Shown here: piece after piece, positions 7,411-15,922 of the stretch
Numbering within the stretch: position 1 is the stretch's first letter
How the letters are laid out: each line of letters begins with the position of its first letter
Source: Isosphaeraceae bacterium
Lineage (GTDB): Bacteria; Planctomycetota; Planctomycetia; Isosphaerales; Isosphaeraceae
NCBI GenBank assembly: GCA_021324445.1
Contig: JAJPJC010000339.1
Span: 1-64,000 of the forward strand
Reading direction: 5' to 3'
Length of the DNA stretch: 64,000 nt
Position numbers and translations under genes: made by a program
The notes under the pieces: generated by a model
What the model saw: only the letters and a program-made list of their open reading frames with translations
The model's database searches: none
What the model was told of the DNA's origin: nothing

Positions 7411-8229
7411 TCATTCCAGAGTCATGAGGAACGCGAACAGGTCGTGCAGCTCCTTGACGGTGAGCAGCTCGCCGAAGTTCTCGGGCATGAGCGACTTGGT
7501 CATGACCTTGAACTCATCCAGGTCGCGTTTGAGGAAAGAGTGGAACCGGCCGTTCTCTTCGTGGAGCTGGACGCTGAAATTCGTCTCGTTGATGCGGATG
7601 CCCGTGATGACGCGGCCCTCCTTGGTGGCGACGGCGACGGCCTCATACTCCGGCGCGATGTCCTTGGAGGGCTCGAGGATCGACTCCATGATGAACTCGG
7701 GGGCACGGCGGCTGGCGAGCCGATCGAGGCTCGGCCCGATCCGACCCCCCTCGCCGCCAATGCTGTGACACTTGGCGCACTGGGCCTTCCCCTGGAGGTC
7801 GAAGAACAACTTGCGGCCCGCCTGGGGATCGCCCGCGATATACGGCTTCCAGGTCGTCTCGGACGGTGAGCGGGCCAGGCTGCGGACATAGAGAATCACC
7901 TTGCGAACCTGCTCGGGCTTGAGGGCGTCGCCCAGCTTCTTCATCGTCGTCTTGGGCACGCCGTTCTGGATGACACGGGCGATGTCGTCGTCGGTGCCGC
8001 CGTGGATCCATCGCGTGTCGGTCAGGTCCGGCCCCTTACCCCCGCGGCCGGCCCCACCGTGACAGCCGCTGCACAGACCGCGAAAGAGGGCCTGACCCTC
8101 CGCCAGCGCCGCCGGGTCCGGAGACTTGGCCGGCGAGTCGGCTGCCGATGGCTGCACGGCACTTGCATACAGAATCCCGGCCCAGGCCAGCACGAGAAGC
8201 GTTTCACACAGATTTCGCAGCATCGGCAT
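7411..8229 (-). CDS. Diheme c-type cytochrome, secreted
   Basis: A 272-residue periplasmic electron carrier. A signal peptide (about residues 9-30) is followed by a first heme motif CSGCH (about residue 53) in a class I cytochrome domain and a second motif CAKCH (about 150) in a domain resembling the Pirellula/Verrucomicrobium-type heme-binding domain, ending FGELLTVKELHDLFAFLMTLE. It is the last gene of a minus-strand set with a PQQ alcohol dehydrogenase and a triple XoxJ-like protein, so it may be the electron acceptor of the dehydrogenase, as XoxG is (inference). A second in-frame ATG lies at 8223. Confidence 0.82.
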   Translation of the reverse strand: MPMLRNLCETLLVLAWAGILYASAVQPSAADSPAKSPDPAALAEGQALFRGLCSGCHGGAGRGGKGPDLTDTRWIHGGTDDDIARVIQNGVPKTTMKKLGDALKPEQVRKVILYVRSLARSPSETTWKPYIAGDPQAGRKLFFDLQGKAQCAKCHSIGGEGGRIGPSLDRLASRRAPEFIMESILEPSKDIAPEYEAVAVATKEGRVITGIRINETNFSVQLHEENGRFHSFLKRDLDEFKVMTKSLMPENFGELLTVKELHDLFAFLMTLE

Positions 8230-8245
8230 GAAATCTTTCTACTTA

Positions 8246-8340
8246 AGATTTAACCACGAAATACACAAAAGGCACGAACGGGAATCAGGAAATCTCTTGC
8301 ATTTTGTTTCGTGATTTTCGTGTATTTCGTGGTTAAATCT
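8246..8340. repeat. AT-rich palindromic element
   Basis: Positions 8246-8266 and 8320-8340 are exact 21-nt reverse complements beginning AGATTTAACCACGAAA. The middle also contains partly pairing CACGAA/TTCGTG strings. The low GC content contrasts with the neighbouring genes. It lies between the cytochrome start and the end of the upstream binding-protein gene. Confidence 0.75.
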
Positions 8341-8359
8341 TCATGGATTGCGCATCCCA

Positions 8360-10768
8360 TCATGGATTCTTGGCGGCCTCGTAAGGGATGTGCCAGCGGG
8401 CAAAGACCTGCTCCAGCCGGCCGGATCGCTCCAGCTCGTCCCAGGCCTGGTCGATCGCCTGCTTCAGCTCACGGTCGGCTTTCCGGACGGCCGCGCTGAT
8501 GGGGAAAGTGTCCGCCGTCTCGGGCGGCGCGAGGAACTCCAGCTTGCCCGGCCAGCGCTGGTGGGCCAGCCAGGGGCCGCGCGTGCTGATCACGTAACCC
8601 GCCGGCTCGCGACCGGTCGCGACGGCCTCCAGGACGGCATCGGTGCTGGGGTAGGGTCGCGCCGGCTGCCCGGAAAGCCCGCGCACGGCAACCCCCTCCT
8701 CGACTGCCAAGGGTGTCCGAGCCGGGGGAGGTCCCGCGCCCGCCTTCACGACCACCTGGTACCGCGCGGCGTAATACGGTCGCGTAAACAGGACCCGCTG
8801 CGCGAACCGATCATCCGGCATGACGCCGAGGATCACATCGCAGAGCTGCTTGGCCGCCAGCTTCGAGGGATAGGAGTCGTGCGCCGAGTAGGCCCAGTAG
8901 ACCCGGAGCGAGACTCCGAGCTGCTCGGCGAGCAGGCCGGCGATCTCGTAGTCGAGACCGGCCGGCGCGGGATGGGCCGTCGAGAACGGCAGGTTGTTCT
9001 GATCCAGGCCCACCACCAGCTCGCCGGCCGACCGGATCCGGGCCAGGGCATCATACGGATGCTTCGACGTCTGGACCTTCCTCATCTCGGGCTCGCGGCC
9101 GCGGCGAGACGCGGTAGCCGGGGGCGGCTGCCCCGCGTCGAGGTGATAGCGGGCCAGAGTACGGGCAACAGTCCCTTCGGTGATCAGGACCCCGACAGCG
9201 GTGTCGACCTGCCGCTTGAGCGGGTCGTCTCCCTGCCGCATCGCGATCGCGATCGGCCAGCGATCGTCTGAGGCGACGCCCGGATCGATCTCGAGCTTCG
9301 CGGCGAAGTCGGGCGTGACGTGCAAGGTCCAGCCGGCGTTGGCCCAGAGGTAGGCGAAGTCGAGGTCGCCATCGCTGAGGGCCTTGAGGACGGCCAACTG
9401 GTTGGCGAAGAGCCGGCGGTGATAGCCCCGGCGGCGGAGGTTGTAATCGGCGACCGAGCCGGCCTCCGTACCCAGGCGCTGGGACCGGGCTCCTTTCAAC
9501 TCGGCGAGCGACCGCACCCGCGGGCCGTCCTTGCGGCGGACCAGCACATAGCCCGTGGTGTAATACGGCCGCGAGTAGAGCACCTTGCCCGCCAGCGGCT
9601 CATCGTCGGCGACCGCGTTGGCGTCGATGGCCTCGCCGAAGACCAGGTCGCAACGGCCCTCGAGCAGCTCGCCCACCGGGGTCTCGCGGTGGACGTCCAG
9701 CCAATCGATGCGGAGCCGCACGCCCAATCGATCGGCCAGGGCGCGCGCCAGCTCGACGTCGAGCCCGGGACGATCCGCCCGCGCGGCGGAGTAGGGCAGG
9801 TTGGCCGGGTCCATGCTGACGACCAGCTCGCCCCGGTCGCGGACCCGCCGCCAGGTCTCCGGCGCCTGGTCGCGCCGGGCGGACCCCGTGAACGGGGGCC
9901 GGTACGGTACGCCGTGCTCGGCGTAGACCTGGCGCAGCTCGCCCGTCTCGGCGAGCTGGGCCAGTGCCCGGTTGATCGCGATCAGGAGCGGCGCGTCCTG
10001 GGCCCGGACCGCCAGGGCCATGTTCCAGCGCTCGCGCGGCACGAAATCAGGGACCAGCCGCAGGCCCAGCTTGGGATGCTCGTGGAGATACCAGGCGGCG
10101 AAGTCGGCGTCGAGGAAGGCGGCGTCCAGTCCCGCGGGCCGGAAGCCGTCGAGGAGCTGCTCGCGCGTCTGGAACTGGGCGACGGCGTGGTCCTTCTCCG
10201 AGACGGCCACGGTCCCGGCCACGATCCCGACCCGCTTGCCCTGGAGGTCGGCCAGGGAGCGGACACTCGAAACTTCGCTGGGGACGACCAGCCCGAACTG
10301 GGCACCGGCGTAGGGAACGCTCCAGGCCACCGCGCGCGAGGGGGCGGAGTCGACCGGCTGGCCGGCCACCACGTCGCAACGACCCTCCGGCAGGCAGTGC
10401 CAGGAGCAGGCGGCGCTGGCGCACCAGTGGAACTCGACCGGCCGGCCCAGCACGCGGCCCACGCGCCGGGCCACGGCCAGGTCCAGGCCCTGCGGCGTCC
10501 CGTCCGGAGTCTTGCCGGTCCGCGGCATCGCGGCCGGCACGGCGCAGATGGTCAGAGGCTTCGCGGCTGGATCGGCGGACCGATGTCCGTCCCGATCGTC
10601 GCCGCGCACCGACGGCGCGAGCAGGACGAGGGAAAAACCCATGATCCACGCTGCCGTTGCAGGGCCGGTTCGACCGGCCGGACACCTGCGAGGATGTCTG
10701 GGCAGAGGGGTTATGGGGTCTGGGCCGCCTCCATCCCGGCCGGCCCAGCCGGCCCGACACGATGTCAT
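8360..10768 (-). CDS. Triple-domain MxaJ/XoxJ-like solute-binding protein
   Basis: An 802-residue periplasmic protein formed by three consecutive family-3 solute-binding domains (about residues 72-290, 306-555 and 574-800). Domains 2 and 3 open with matching strings (ELVVSMDPANLPYS and ELVVGLDQNNLPFS) and carry the RPYY motif (LYSRPYYTTGY, LFTRPYYAARY) seen in binding proteins associated with quinoprotein dehydrogenases. MxaJ/XoxJ proteins normally have one such domain of about 250-280 residues and help activate methanol dehydrogenase. The ATG at 10768 overlaps the stop of the dehydrogenase gene by 4 nt (ATGA), indicating coupling; a later ATG at 10642 sits right before the hydrophobic signal segment and is an alternative start. 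Domain 1 is the most divergent and holds extra cysteines. Confidence 0.82.
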   Translation of the reverse strand: MTSCRAGWAGRDGGGPDPITPLPRHPRRCPAGRTGPATAAWIMGFSLVLLAPSVRGDDRDGHRSADPAAKPLTICAVPAAMPRTGKTPDGTPQGLDLAVARRVGRVLGRPVEFHWCASAACSWHCLPEGRCDVVAGQPVDSAPSRAVAWSVPYAGAQFGLVVPSEVSSVRSLADLQGKRVGIVAGTVAVSEKDHAVAQFQTREQLLDGFRPAGLDAAFLDADFAAWYLHEHPKLGLRLVPDFVPRERWNMALAVRAQDAPLLIAINRALAQLAETGELRQVYAEHGVPYRPPFTGSARRDQAPETWRRVRDRGELVVSMDPANLPYSAARADRPGLDVELARALADRLGVRLRIDWLDVHRETPVGELLEGRCDLVFGEAIDANAVADDEPLAGKVLYSRPYYTTGYVLVRRKDGPRVRSLAELKGARSQRLGTEAGSVADYNLRRRGYHRRLFANQLAVLKALSDGDLDFAYLWANAGWTLHVTPDFAAKLEIDPGVASDDRWPIAIAMRQGDDPLKRQVDTAVGVLITEGTVARTLARYHLDAGQPPPATASRRGREPEMRKVQTSKHPYDALARIRSAGELVVGLDQNNLPFSTAHPAPAGLDYEIAGLLAEQLGVSLRVYWAYSAHDSYPSKLAAKQLCDVILGVMPDDRFAQRVLFTRPYYAARYQVVVKAGAGPPPARTPLAVEEGVAVRGLSGQPARPYPSTDAVLEAVATGREPAGYVISTRGPWLAHQRWPGKLEFLAPPETADTFPISAAVRKADRELKQAIDQAWDELERSGRLEQVFARWHIPYEAAKNP

Positions 10769-12672
10769 TTTCCACTCTCCGGCAGGGTGAAAACGAACAA
10801 GGTGTTCCCGCGTCGGGCGTTGCGCAGCCAGGGGGCGCCGTCGCCGGCAAACCCGGCGGTCCAGCCGCCCCAGCCGACGCAGACGGCCACGTACTGGCGG
10901 CCGTCGAGCATGTAGGTGATGGGGCAGGAGTGGTGCCCCGAGCCGCACTGGAAGGTCCAGAGGTCCTTACCGGTCTTGGCGTCGTAGGCCGTGAAGAACC
11001 CCTCGGCGTCGCCGGTGAAGACCAGGCCGCCGCCGGTCGCCAGCACACCGGCCACCATCGGCGAACGCGTGGCCACTTCCCACTTGATCGCGCCGGTGGC
11101 CACGTCGATGGCCTTGAGCGCGCCGGAGGCCTGGTTCTCGATCAGGGTCAGCGAGCTGCCCCAGTAGGGTTGGCCCTTGATGAAGAACGCCTTGCCCGAG
11201 GTGAACTTGGCGCAGTTGTTGATCACCGACACGAAGGCCAGGCCATTGGCCTCATCATAGGCGATCGGGTTCCATTCTTTGCCGCCGGCCGCCCCGGGGC
11301 AGACCCGGACGCCCGCCGCCGTCGGCAGCGCGGCCGGGTTGACAAACGGGCGCCCCGTCTTGCCATCCAGGCCGTCGACACCCTTGGAACGATCCGTCCA
11401 GGTGACTTCGCAGAACGGTTTGCCGTAGAGGAATTCGCCGTTCTCCCGATTCAGGCAGTAGAAGTATCCGTTGCGATGGGCCTGGACGAGGGCCTTGATC
11501 CGCTTGCCGTCCCGGGTGATGTCGACCAGCACGGGCTCGTTGACGCCGTCATAATCCCAGACGTCGTGGGGGCTGTTCTGGAAGTGCCACTTGTACGAGC
11601 CGTCGTCCGGGTTGAGCGCGACGATCGAGCAGGTATAGAGATTGTCTCCCTTGCGGACCTCGCCATTGAAGTCGGGCGAGGGGTTGCCGATGCCCCAGTA
11701 AAGGGTATTCAGCTCCGGGTCATAGGTGCCGGTGACCCAGGCCGAGCCGCCGCCGGTGAGCCAGGAGTTGCCCTCCCAGGTCGCCAGGGCCTTGCGCGCG
11801 TGCTCGGACTTGTCGTCGGCGCCGGGGACCGTGTAGAACCGCCACAGCCGCTGGCCACTCCTGGCGTCATAGGCGTCGATGAACCCGCGGATGCCGTACT
11901 CCGCGCCGCTGATGCCGATGATCACCTTCCCTTTGATCACCAGGGGCGCCACGGTCGCGCTGTAGGCCATCTTGTAGATGTCGCCGGTCTCCTTGCCGTC
12001 GGCGCCGGGGACGGTGATCGCGGTGTCCCAGACCTCCTCGCCGGTGTTGCGGTCCAGGCAAACCAGGTGGGCGTCGAGGGTCGACATGTAGAGCCGGTCG
12101 CCCGAGGCGGCGAAGCCCCGATTGACCGCGTCGCAGCACAAGGCCAGGTTCTCCGGGAGCGACTTCTGGTAGTGCCAGAGCTGGCTGCCGGTCTTGGCGT
12201 CGATCGCGTAGGCATGATTCCACGGGGTCGTCACGTACATGATGCCGTCGATCACCAGCGGCGTGCATTCGAAGCCGTCGAGCACGCCGGTCTGGAAGGT
12301 CCAGACCGGGATCAGCCGCGCGACGTTGCCGGTGTCGATCTGCTTGAGGGGGCTGTAACGGTGTCCGTCATACGTGCGGCCGTACATCAGCCAGTTGGCA
12401 TGGTTCGATCCGGATTTCAAGAGATCGGCGTCATCGACGGCCCCGACGGGCTCGGCGGACGGCTGCTGATTGGTCGCACCCGGCTCGACAGCCGCGGCAC
12501 GGTGCCGCAAGCCCACGGGCCCCAGCCAGGCGGCCAGGCCTAGCATCGTGACCAGAACCAGGATGCGCACGCGCGGCTGCCGGCGTGCCCAGGCGCGGAC
12601 GGAGAGGATCGTTGCGCTCACGACGTTGACCTCGCTTCTGTCCCGGAAGCGCCGGCGGGCCGTCGAGGGCAT
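10765..12672 (-). CDS. PQQ-dependent alcohol dehydrogenase, lanthanide-type signature
   Basis: Periplasmic quinoprotein that oxidises an alcohol. The 635-residue chain has a hydrophobic export segment near the N-terminus and the repeated W-motif blades of the eight-bladed propeller. Adjacent cysteines Cys179-Cys180 (LALCCDAVNRG) match the vicinal disulfide over PQQ. The catalytic region reads VWDYDGVNEP: Asp373 is the expected base and Asp375, two residues on, is the extra Asp that in XoxF/ExaF-type enzymes binds a lanthanide, while calcium enzymes lack it. Hence a lanthanide enzyme is predicted (family knowledge plus inference). Substrate could be methanol, ethanol or another alcohol. Starts at 12672 (ATG) and 12621 (GTG) are both possible; the latter lies closer to the signal segment. 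The next gene is translationally coupled. Confidence 0.9.
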   Translation of the reverse strand: MPSTARRRFRDRSEVNVVSATILSVRAWARRQPRVRILVLVTMLGLAAWLGPVGLRHRAAAVEPGATNQQPSAEPVGAVDDADLLKSGSNHANWLMYGRTYDGHRYSPLKQIDTGNVARLIPVWTFQTGVLDGFECTPLVIDGIMYVTTPWNHAYAIDAKTGSQLWHYQKSLPENLALCCDAVNRGFAASGDRLYMSTLDAHLVCLDRNTGEEVWDTAITVPGADGKETGDIYKMAYSATVAPLVIKGKVIIGISGAEYGIRGFIDAYDARSGQRLWRFYTVPGADDKSEHARKALATWEGNSWLTGGGSAWVTGTYDPELNTLYWGIGNPSPDFNGEVRKGDNLYTCSIVALNPDDGSYKWHFQNSPHDVWDYDGVNEPVLVDITRDGKRIKALVQAHRNGYFYCLNRENGEFLYGKPFCEVTWTDRSKGVDGLDGKTGRPFVNPAALPTAAGVRVCPGAAGGKEWNPIAYDEANGLAFVSVINNCAKFTSGKAFFIKGQPYWGSSLTLIENQASGALKAIDVATGAIKWEVATRSPMVAGVLATGGGLVFTGDAEGFFTAYDAKTGKDLWTFQCGSGHHSCPITYMLDGRQYVAVCVGWGGWTAGFAGDGAPWLRNARRGNTLFVFTLPESGK

Positions 12673-12834
12673 TGGAACGAACGCCCCTCGAAGTCGTGCC
12701 CGAGACGCCTGCCAGGGCCTTGAGGGAATCGGAATCCGCGAGAAGCACGAGAACCCTTGGGCCGACCCAGCCAAGGGCTCATCATACTCCCGGCACGAGG
12801 CGAGTCAAGGAACTCACGCCGGGACCCGACTCGC

Positions 12835-13617
12835 TCAATACTGATCCGCGCTGATCAGCTCGCCGCTATTGCGGGTGGAGCGCTTCTGATAAACGCCAAT
12901 GTACGTGTTGGGAGCCCGGAGGTAGGGAGATCCGATCGACGTGCCAGGCGGAAGGAAGTAGGGAAACGCGGTGCCTCCCGGCCGGGAGATCCCTGCGGGC
13001 ATGCCGGTCGCCGGATCGATCTTCCAGCAGTCGATCGTGTCCTTGAGGAACTTCACCGAGCCGTCGCAGAAGGCGAAATTGGCCCCGCCGGGGTGGAAGC
13101 TCGATGCCGAGGCCACAGAGGCATCAGCGCCGCCATCGAGCAGACCCGAGTCGTCCTGGGTCCGGTTGAAGGGGTTCATGGGATAGAAGGTGCAGAACAG
13201 GGTGTCCCCGTAGTTGCCCGAGGTCCACCAGTTCCAGCATTGGACTTCGTCGCCGGGCAACTTGCTGTGGGCTCGTTCGGAGAACAGCAGGGTGTTGCTC
13301 GTGCCGTCGGAGATCCCCGCGATGCCGACGTGGCTCAGCAGGAAGATCACTCTGTTCATCTGGTTCGAGGCCGGCAGTCCGTCGGCCGTGAACCTGCAAG
13401 CGGTGGGACGTCCCACCGGCTGCAAATTGAACTGGAAGAACTCGCCGGTGTTCGCCCCGTAGGACGAGTAGTGGACCCGCAACGGAGCGGCCGTGCTGTC
13501 CAGGAAGATGCCCGGCGGGAACGAGAACAGGTCGCCGACCGCGGCATCACTGGGACACCAGCGGAGGGCGACGCCGGCCGCCGACACCGTGGAGTTGGGC
13601 CTGCTGTAGATGTTCCA
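12835..13617 (-). pseudogene. 5'-truncated DUF1559 (prepilin-like) gene
   Basis: The frame encodes only the C-terminal two thirds of a DUF1559 protein: a CPSD motif, DGTSNTLLFSERA, and the signature FHPGGANFAFCDGSVKFLKD. The planctomycete family starts with a prepilin-type segment (GFTLIELLVVIAII) about 100 residues earlier, which is absent. Recognisable sequence reaches back to about 13617, where an in-frame TGA and unrelated sequence take over. A 38-bp tandem duplication begins 100 bp beyond. A complete protein would be secreted by a type II-like pathway; this remnant is probably inactive. Confidence 0.75.
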
Positions 13618-13717
13618 TCAGTCCTGGTCCTCCTCGGCTGGATCGGACGGAACTCTCTGGTCGGCGAGAGGGGGTCGGCGTGGAGCGCGTGCATGGACAA
13701 GGCACGCGCGCATGCTA

Positions 13718-13793
13718 TGAGAGGGCAACTGGGCGGATTACACGAATCCCGGATCTGAGAGGGCAACTGGGCGGATTACACGAATCCCGGATC
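13718..13793. repeat. Perfect 38-bp tandem duplication
   Basis: Positions 13718-13755 are repeated exactly at 13756-13793 with no spacer. The unit starts TGAGAGGGCAACTGGG. It lies next to the broken 5' end of the DUF1559 remnant, suggesting a recombination or slippage scar. Confidence 0.85.
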
Positions 13794-14061
13794 GAGGAAG
13801 TCAAGTTGCCTGTCGGACGGGATCGATCGCGTTTGCAGAATATTTTCTTTTTCCCGAAGCCAAGCTTTCTTCATGATTTGCGCCGAAAAACGGCTGGTCT
13901 CCCCCATGGGTGCATTAACAAAGCTCCCGGGTTGTGATAAGGAGGGATTTGTGCGCGCTGGGGGCCTTTCTCAACGCGAGACCTGGCCGCGGCGGGGTCC
14001 TGAAGTCGGTCAGACCGTTTCGTTCGAAGCCTTCTCAAGTTTCCCAACAGGAGTTTCTAAC

Positions 14062-14457
14062 GTGTCCTCTGGCGTATCCGAAGCCGCACATGACCCGAAC
14101 ACCCCGACTCGACGGCCGCTGCCGGATCCGCCGGCCCTCAGCCCTTACCAGAGTCCTACGTATCCGCCACGGACTCATTGGCACGAGCGTGCGGATCTGG
14201 AGAAAACCCTGCGTTCGTGCACGGAACGGATCCTGATGGCTGAAAAGAGCTTGAGCGATCTGGGGATCAACCCCCGGCGGGCCGGCATCGAGCGGATCTA
14301 TCACCAGTTGCTCGGCGCGCGCGATCAGGTTGCCGAGGCCGTGCGCCGGTTGCCGCTGGAGACCGGGTCGCTCTACGAGGAGGACAAGGAGCGGTTCGAG
14401 GAGGGGGTCCAGGCGTTCGAGCGCGCCTGGCGGCGGTGGGAAGCCGGCGGTGCCTGA
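14062..14457 (+). CDS. Hypothetical helical protein
   Basis: I do not recognise this gene. From the GTG at 14062 (AGGAG eight bases upstream) it encodes 131 residues: a Pro-rich N-terminus of about 45 residues, then a charged helical region (EKTLRSCTERILMAEKSL to FERAWRRWEAGG) that may form a coiled coil. No signal peptide or membrane segment. An in-frame GTG at 13951 after AAGGAGG would add 37 residues. The 14458-14637 gap to the dioxygenase gene is short; co-transcription is possible. Confidence 0.6.
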   Translation: MSSGVSEAAHDPNTPTRRPLPDPPALSPYQSPTYPPRTHWHERADLEKTLRSCTERILMAEKSLSDLGINPRRAGIERIYHQLLGARDQVAEAVRRLPLETGSLYEEDKERFEEGVQAFERAWRRWEAGGA

Positions 14458-14637
14458 GCCCTCCCGATCCAGGACTCGGATTGACGCCCGTGGGATTTCT
14501 GGTAAAGACGCTCCTCGCTGATCCTTGCGCCTGGGAGTCGTCTGCCCGGATCGCGTTCGCAGGGAAGCGGCCGCTTTTCCTTTCAGCGGGAACTGTCCTT
14601 TCCGGACGGGTGGGCTCGTCAAACGGAGTGGCTCAGG

Positions 14638-15444
14638 ATGACCACGCACGCAGAGCGCGCGCAGTTCGAGCGCGACGGCTATCTCATCTTCGATCCCGGG
14701 GTCCCTCTGACGACCTTGGACGCGATCACAGCCGAACTCAAGGACCGGTTCGAGTGGAGGGTGACCAACGGCGTCTTGAAGCGGGTCGGCCGGATTCAGG
14801 ATGCCTGGAAGTTCAGCGGCCACGTCCGGGACCTGGCCACGGCACCCAGGGTCCTGGCGATGCTGGAAGCGTTTTACGGCCGCAAGCCGCTCCCGTTCCA
14901 GACGCTCAACTTCCCCACCGGGACCGAGCAACACGTCCACTCCGACACCGTCCATTTCAACTCGCAGCCGGCCGGCTTCATGTGCGGCGTCTGGGTTGCC
15001 CTGGAAGACATCGACAGGGACAACGGACCCTTGGAATACTATCCGGGCAGCCACAAACTGCCCGAGATCACCATCGAGGACGTGGACCGCGCAGGGTACG
15101 TGAAGCACTCCTCCTTCGACCGCTTCAAGGCTGCGGTCCAGGACGTCCTGCACGCGAATCGGCCCGGCCGGAGATACGGGGAGTTCGTGTACCGCTCGTA
15201 CGAGACGTTCATGGGTGATTTGCTCAAACAATTAGGAATCGAGCCCCACTACGCCACCATCAAGAAGGGCCAGGCGCTGCTCTGGGCGGCCAACCTCCTT
15301 CACGGCGGATCGCCGCAGCGCGATCAGCGGCGAACTCGGTTCAGCCAGGTGACGCATTATTATTTCGAGGGCTGCCGGTACTATACGCCCCGCCTCAGCC
15401 GCGGCCGGAAGCTGGCCTGGCGCAAGATTGAAGTGATCCGGTAG
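14638..15444 (+). CDS. Phytanoyl-CoA dioxygenase (PhyH) family protein
   Basis: A 268-residue Fe(II)/2-oxoglutarate-dependent oxygenase. The iron ligands are visible as HSD in HVHSDTVHF (His-x-Asp, residues about 102-104) and the distal His in LLHGGSPQ (about residue 222), followed by the Arg of the 2-oxoglutarate site in DQRRTRFSQVTHYYF. The N-terminus (FERDGYLIFDPGVP) is standard for the family. Bacterial PhyH proteins hydroxylate varied small molecules, so the substrate cannot be told. No biosynthetic neighbours indicate one. Confidence 0.85.
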   Translation: MTTHAERAQFERDGYLIFDPGVPLTTLDAITAELKDRFEWRVTNGVLKRVGRIQDAWKFSGHVRDLATAPRVLAMLEAFYGRKPLPFQTLNFPTGTEQHVHSDTVHFNSQPAGFMCGVWVALEDIDRDNGPLEYYPGSHKLPEITIEDVDRAGYVKHSSFDRFKAAVQDVLHANRPGRRYGEFVYRSYETFMGDLLKQLGIEPHYATIKKGQALLWAANLLHGGSPQRDQRRTRFSQVTHYYFEGCRYYTPRLSRGRKLAWRKIEVIR

Positions 15445-15644
15445 GGACCTTGCGCCGGATCGTCTTCGTCCTGGGGCAGACCGTACGCCAGATCCCGACC
15501 GAGCCGGCCTGGTCAGGACGAGTGTCTGATCGCTTTTCCCGGTCGGACATTCGTTCCGCGTTTTCCCGATCGGGTCTTTGGTTCAGACTGGACCTGATCC
15601 CGGTGCGGTGGCCACTGCTGAGGGCTCCCGGACGCCGGATCCGC

Positions 15645-15794
15645 TTCCGTCACGGGAGTCATCTGATCAAAGAATCCCTCGCGACTGAGCGGGTCAACTG
15701 CAGAATTCATTGCGTCCAGGGTGACCTCTTCAACGACGATCATACCCGGGTCCGCAACGAACGGACGACCGTGCTTGGCGCGTTCTTCCAGAAT
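15645..15794 (-). pseudogene. Possible protein fragment in a 480-bp gap
   Basis: The stretch between the PhyH gene and the oxidoreductase gene (15445-15922) has no intact gene. On the minus strand, about 50 codons starting ILEERAKHGRPFVADPG have protein-like composition (hydrophobic/charged alternation, e.g. MIVVEEVTLDAMNSAVD), while the frame on either side is low in complexity. It could be a relic of an unidentified gene. I cannot name a family. Confidence 0.25.
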
Positions 15795-15922
15795 TCGCCA
15801 TGGCCATCGGCCAGCGGGCGCTGCGCCACAGGGATAACGACGCTGAATCGGAGATCCTTCAGGGATTGCCGCGCCGGCTCCGCGTGGCGGGTGGTGCCGG
15901 ATCACCGGCGTCCAGGAGGCCC

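Noticed and set aside
10657-12543. 628-codon plus-strand frame opposite the PQQ dehydrogenase
   Set aside because: Antisense to a gene with intact PQQ signatures; a coding shadow.
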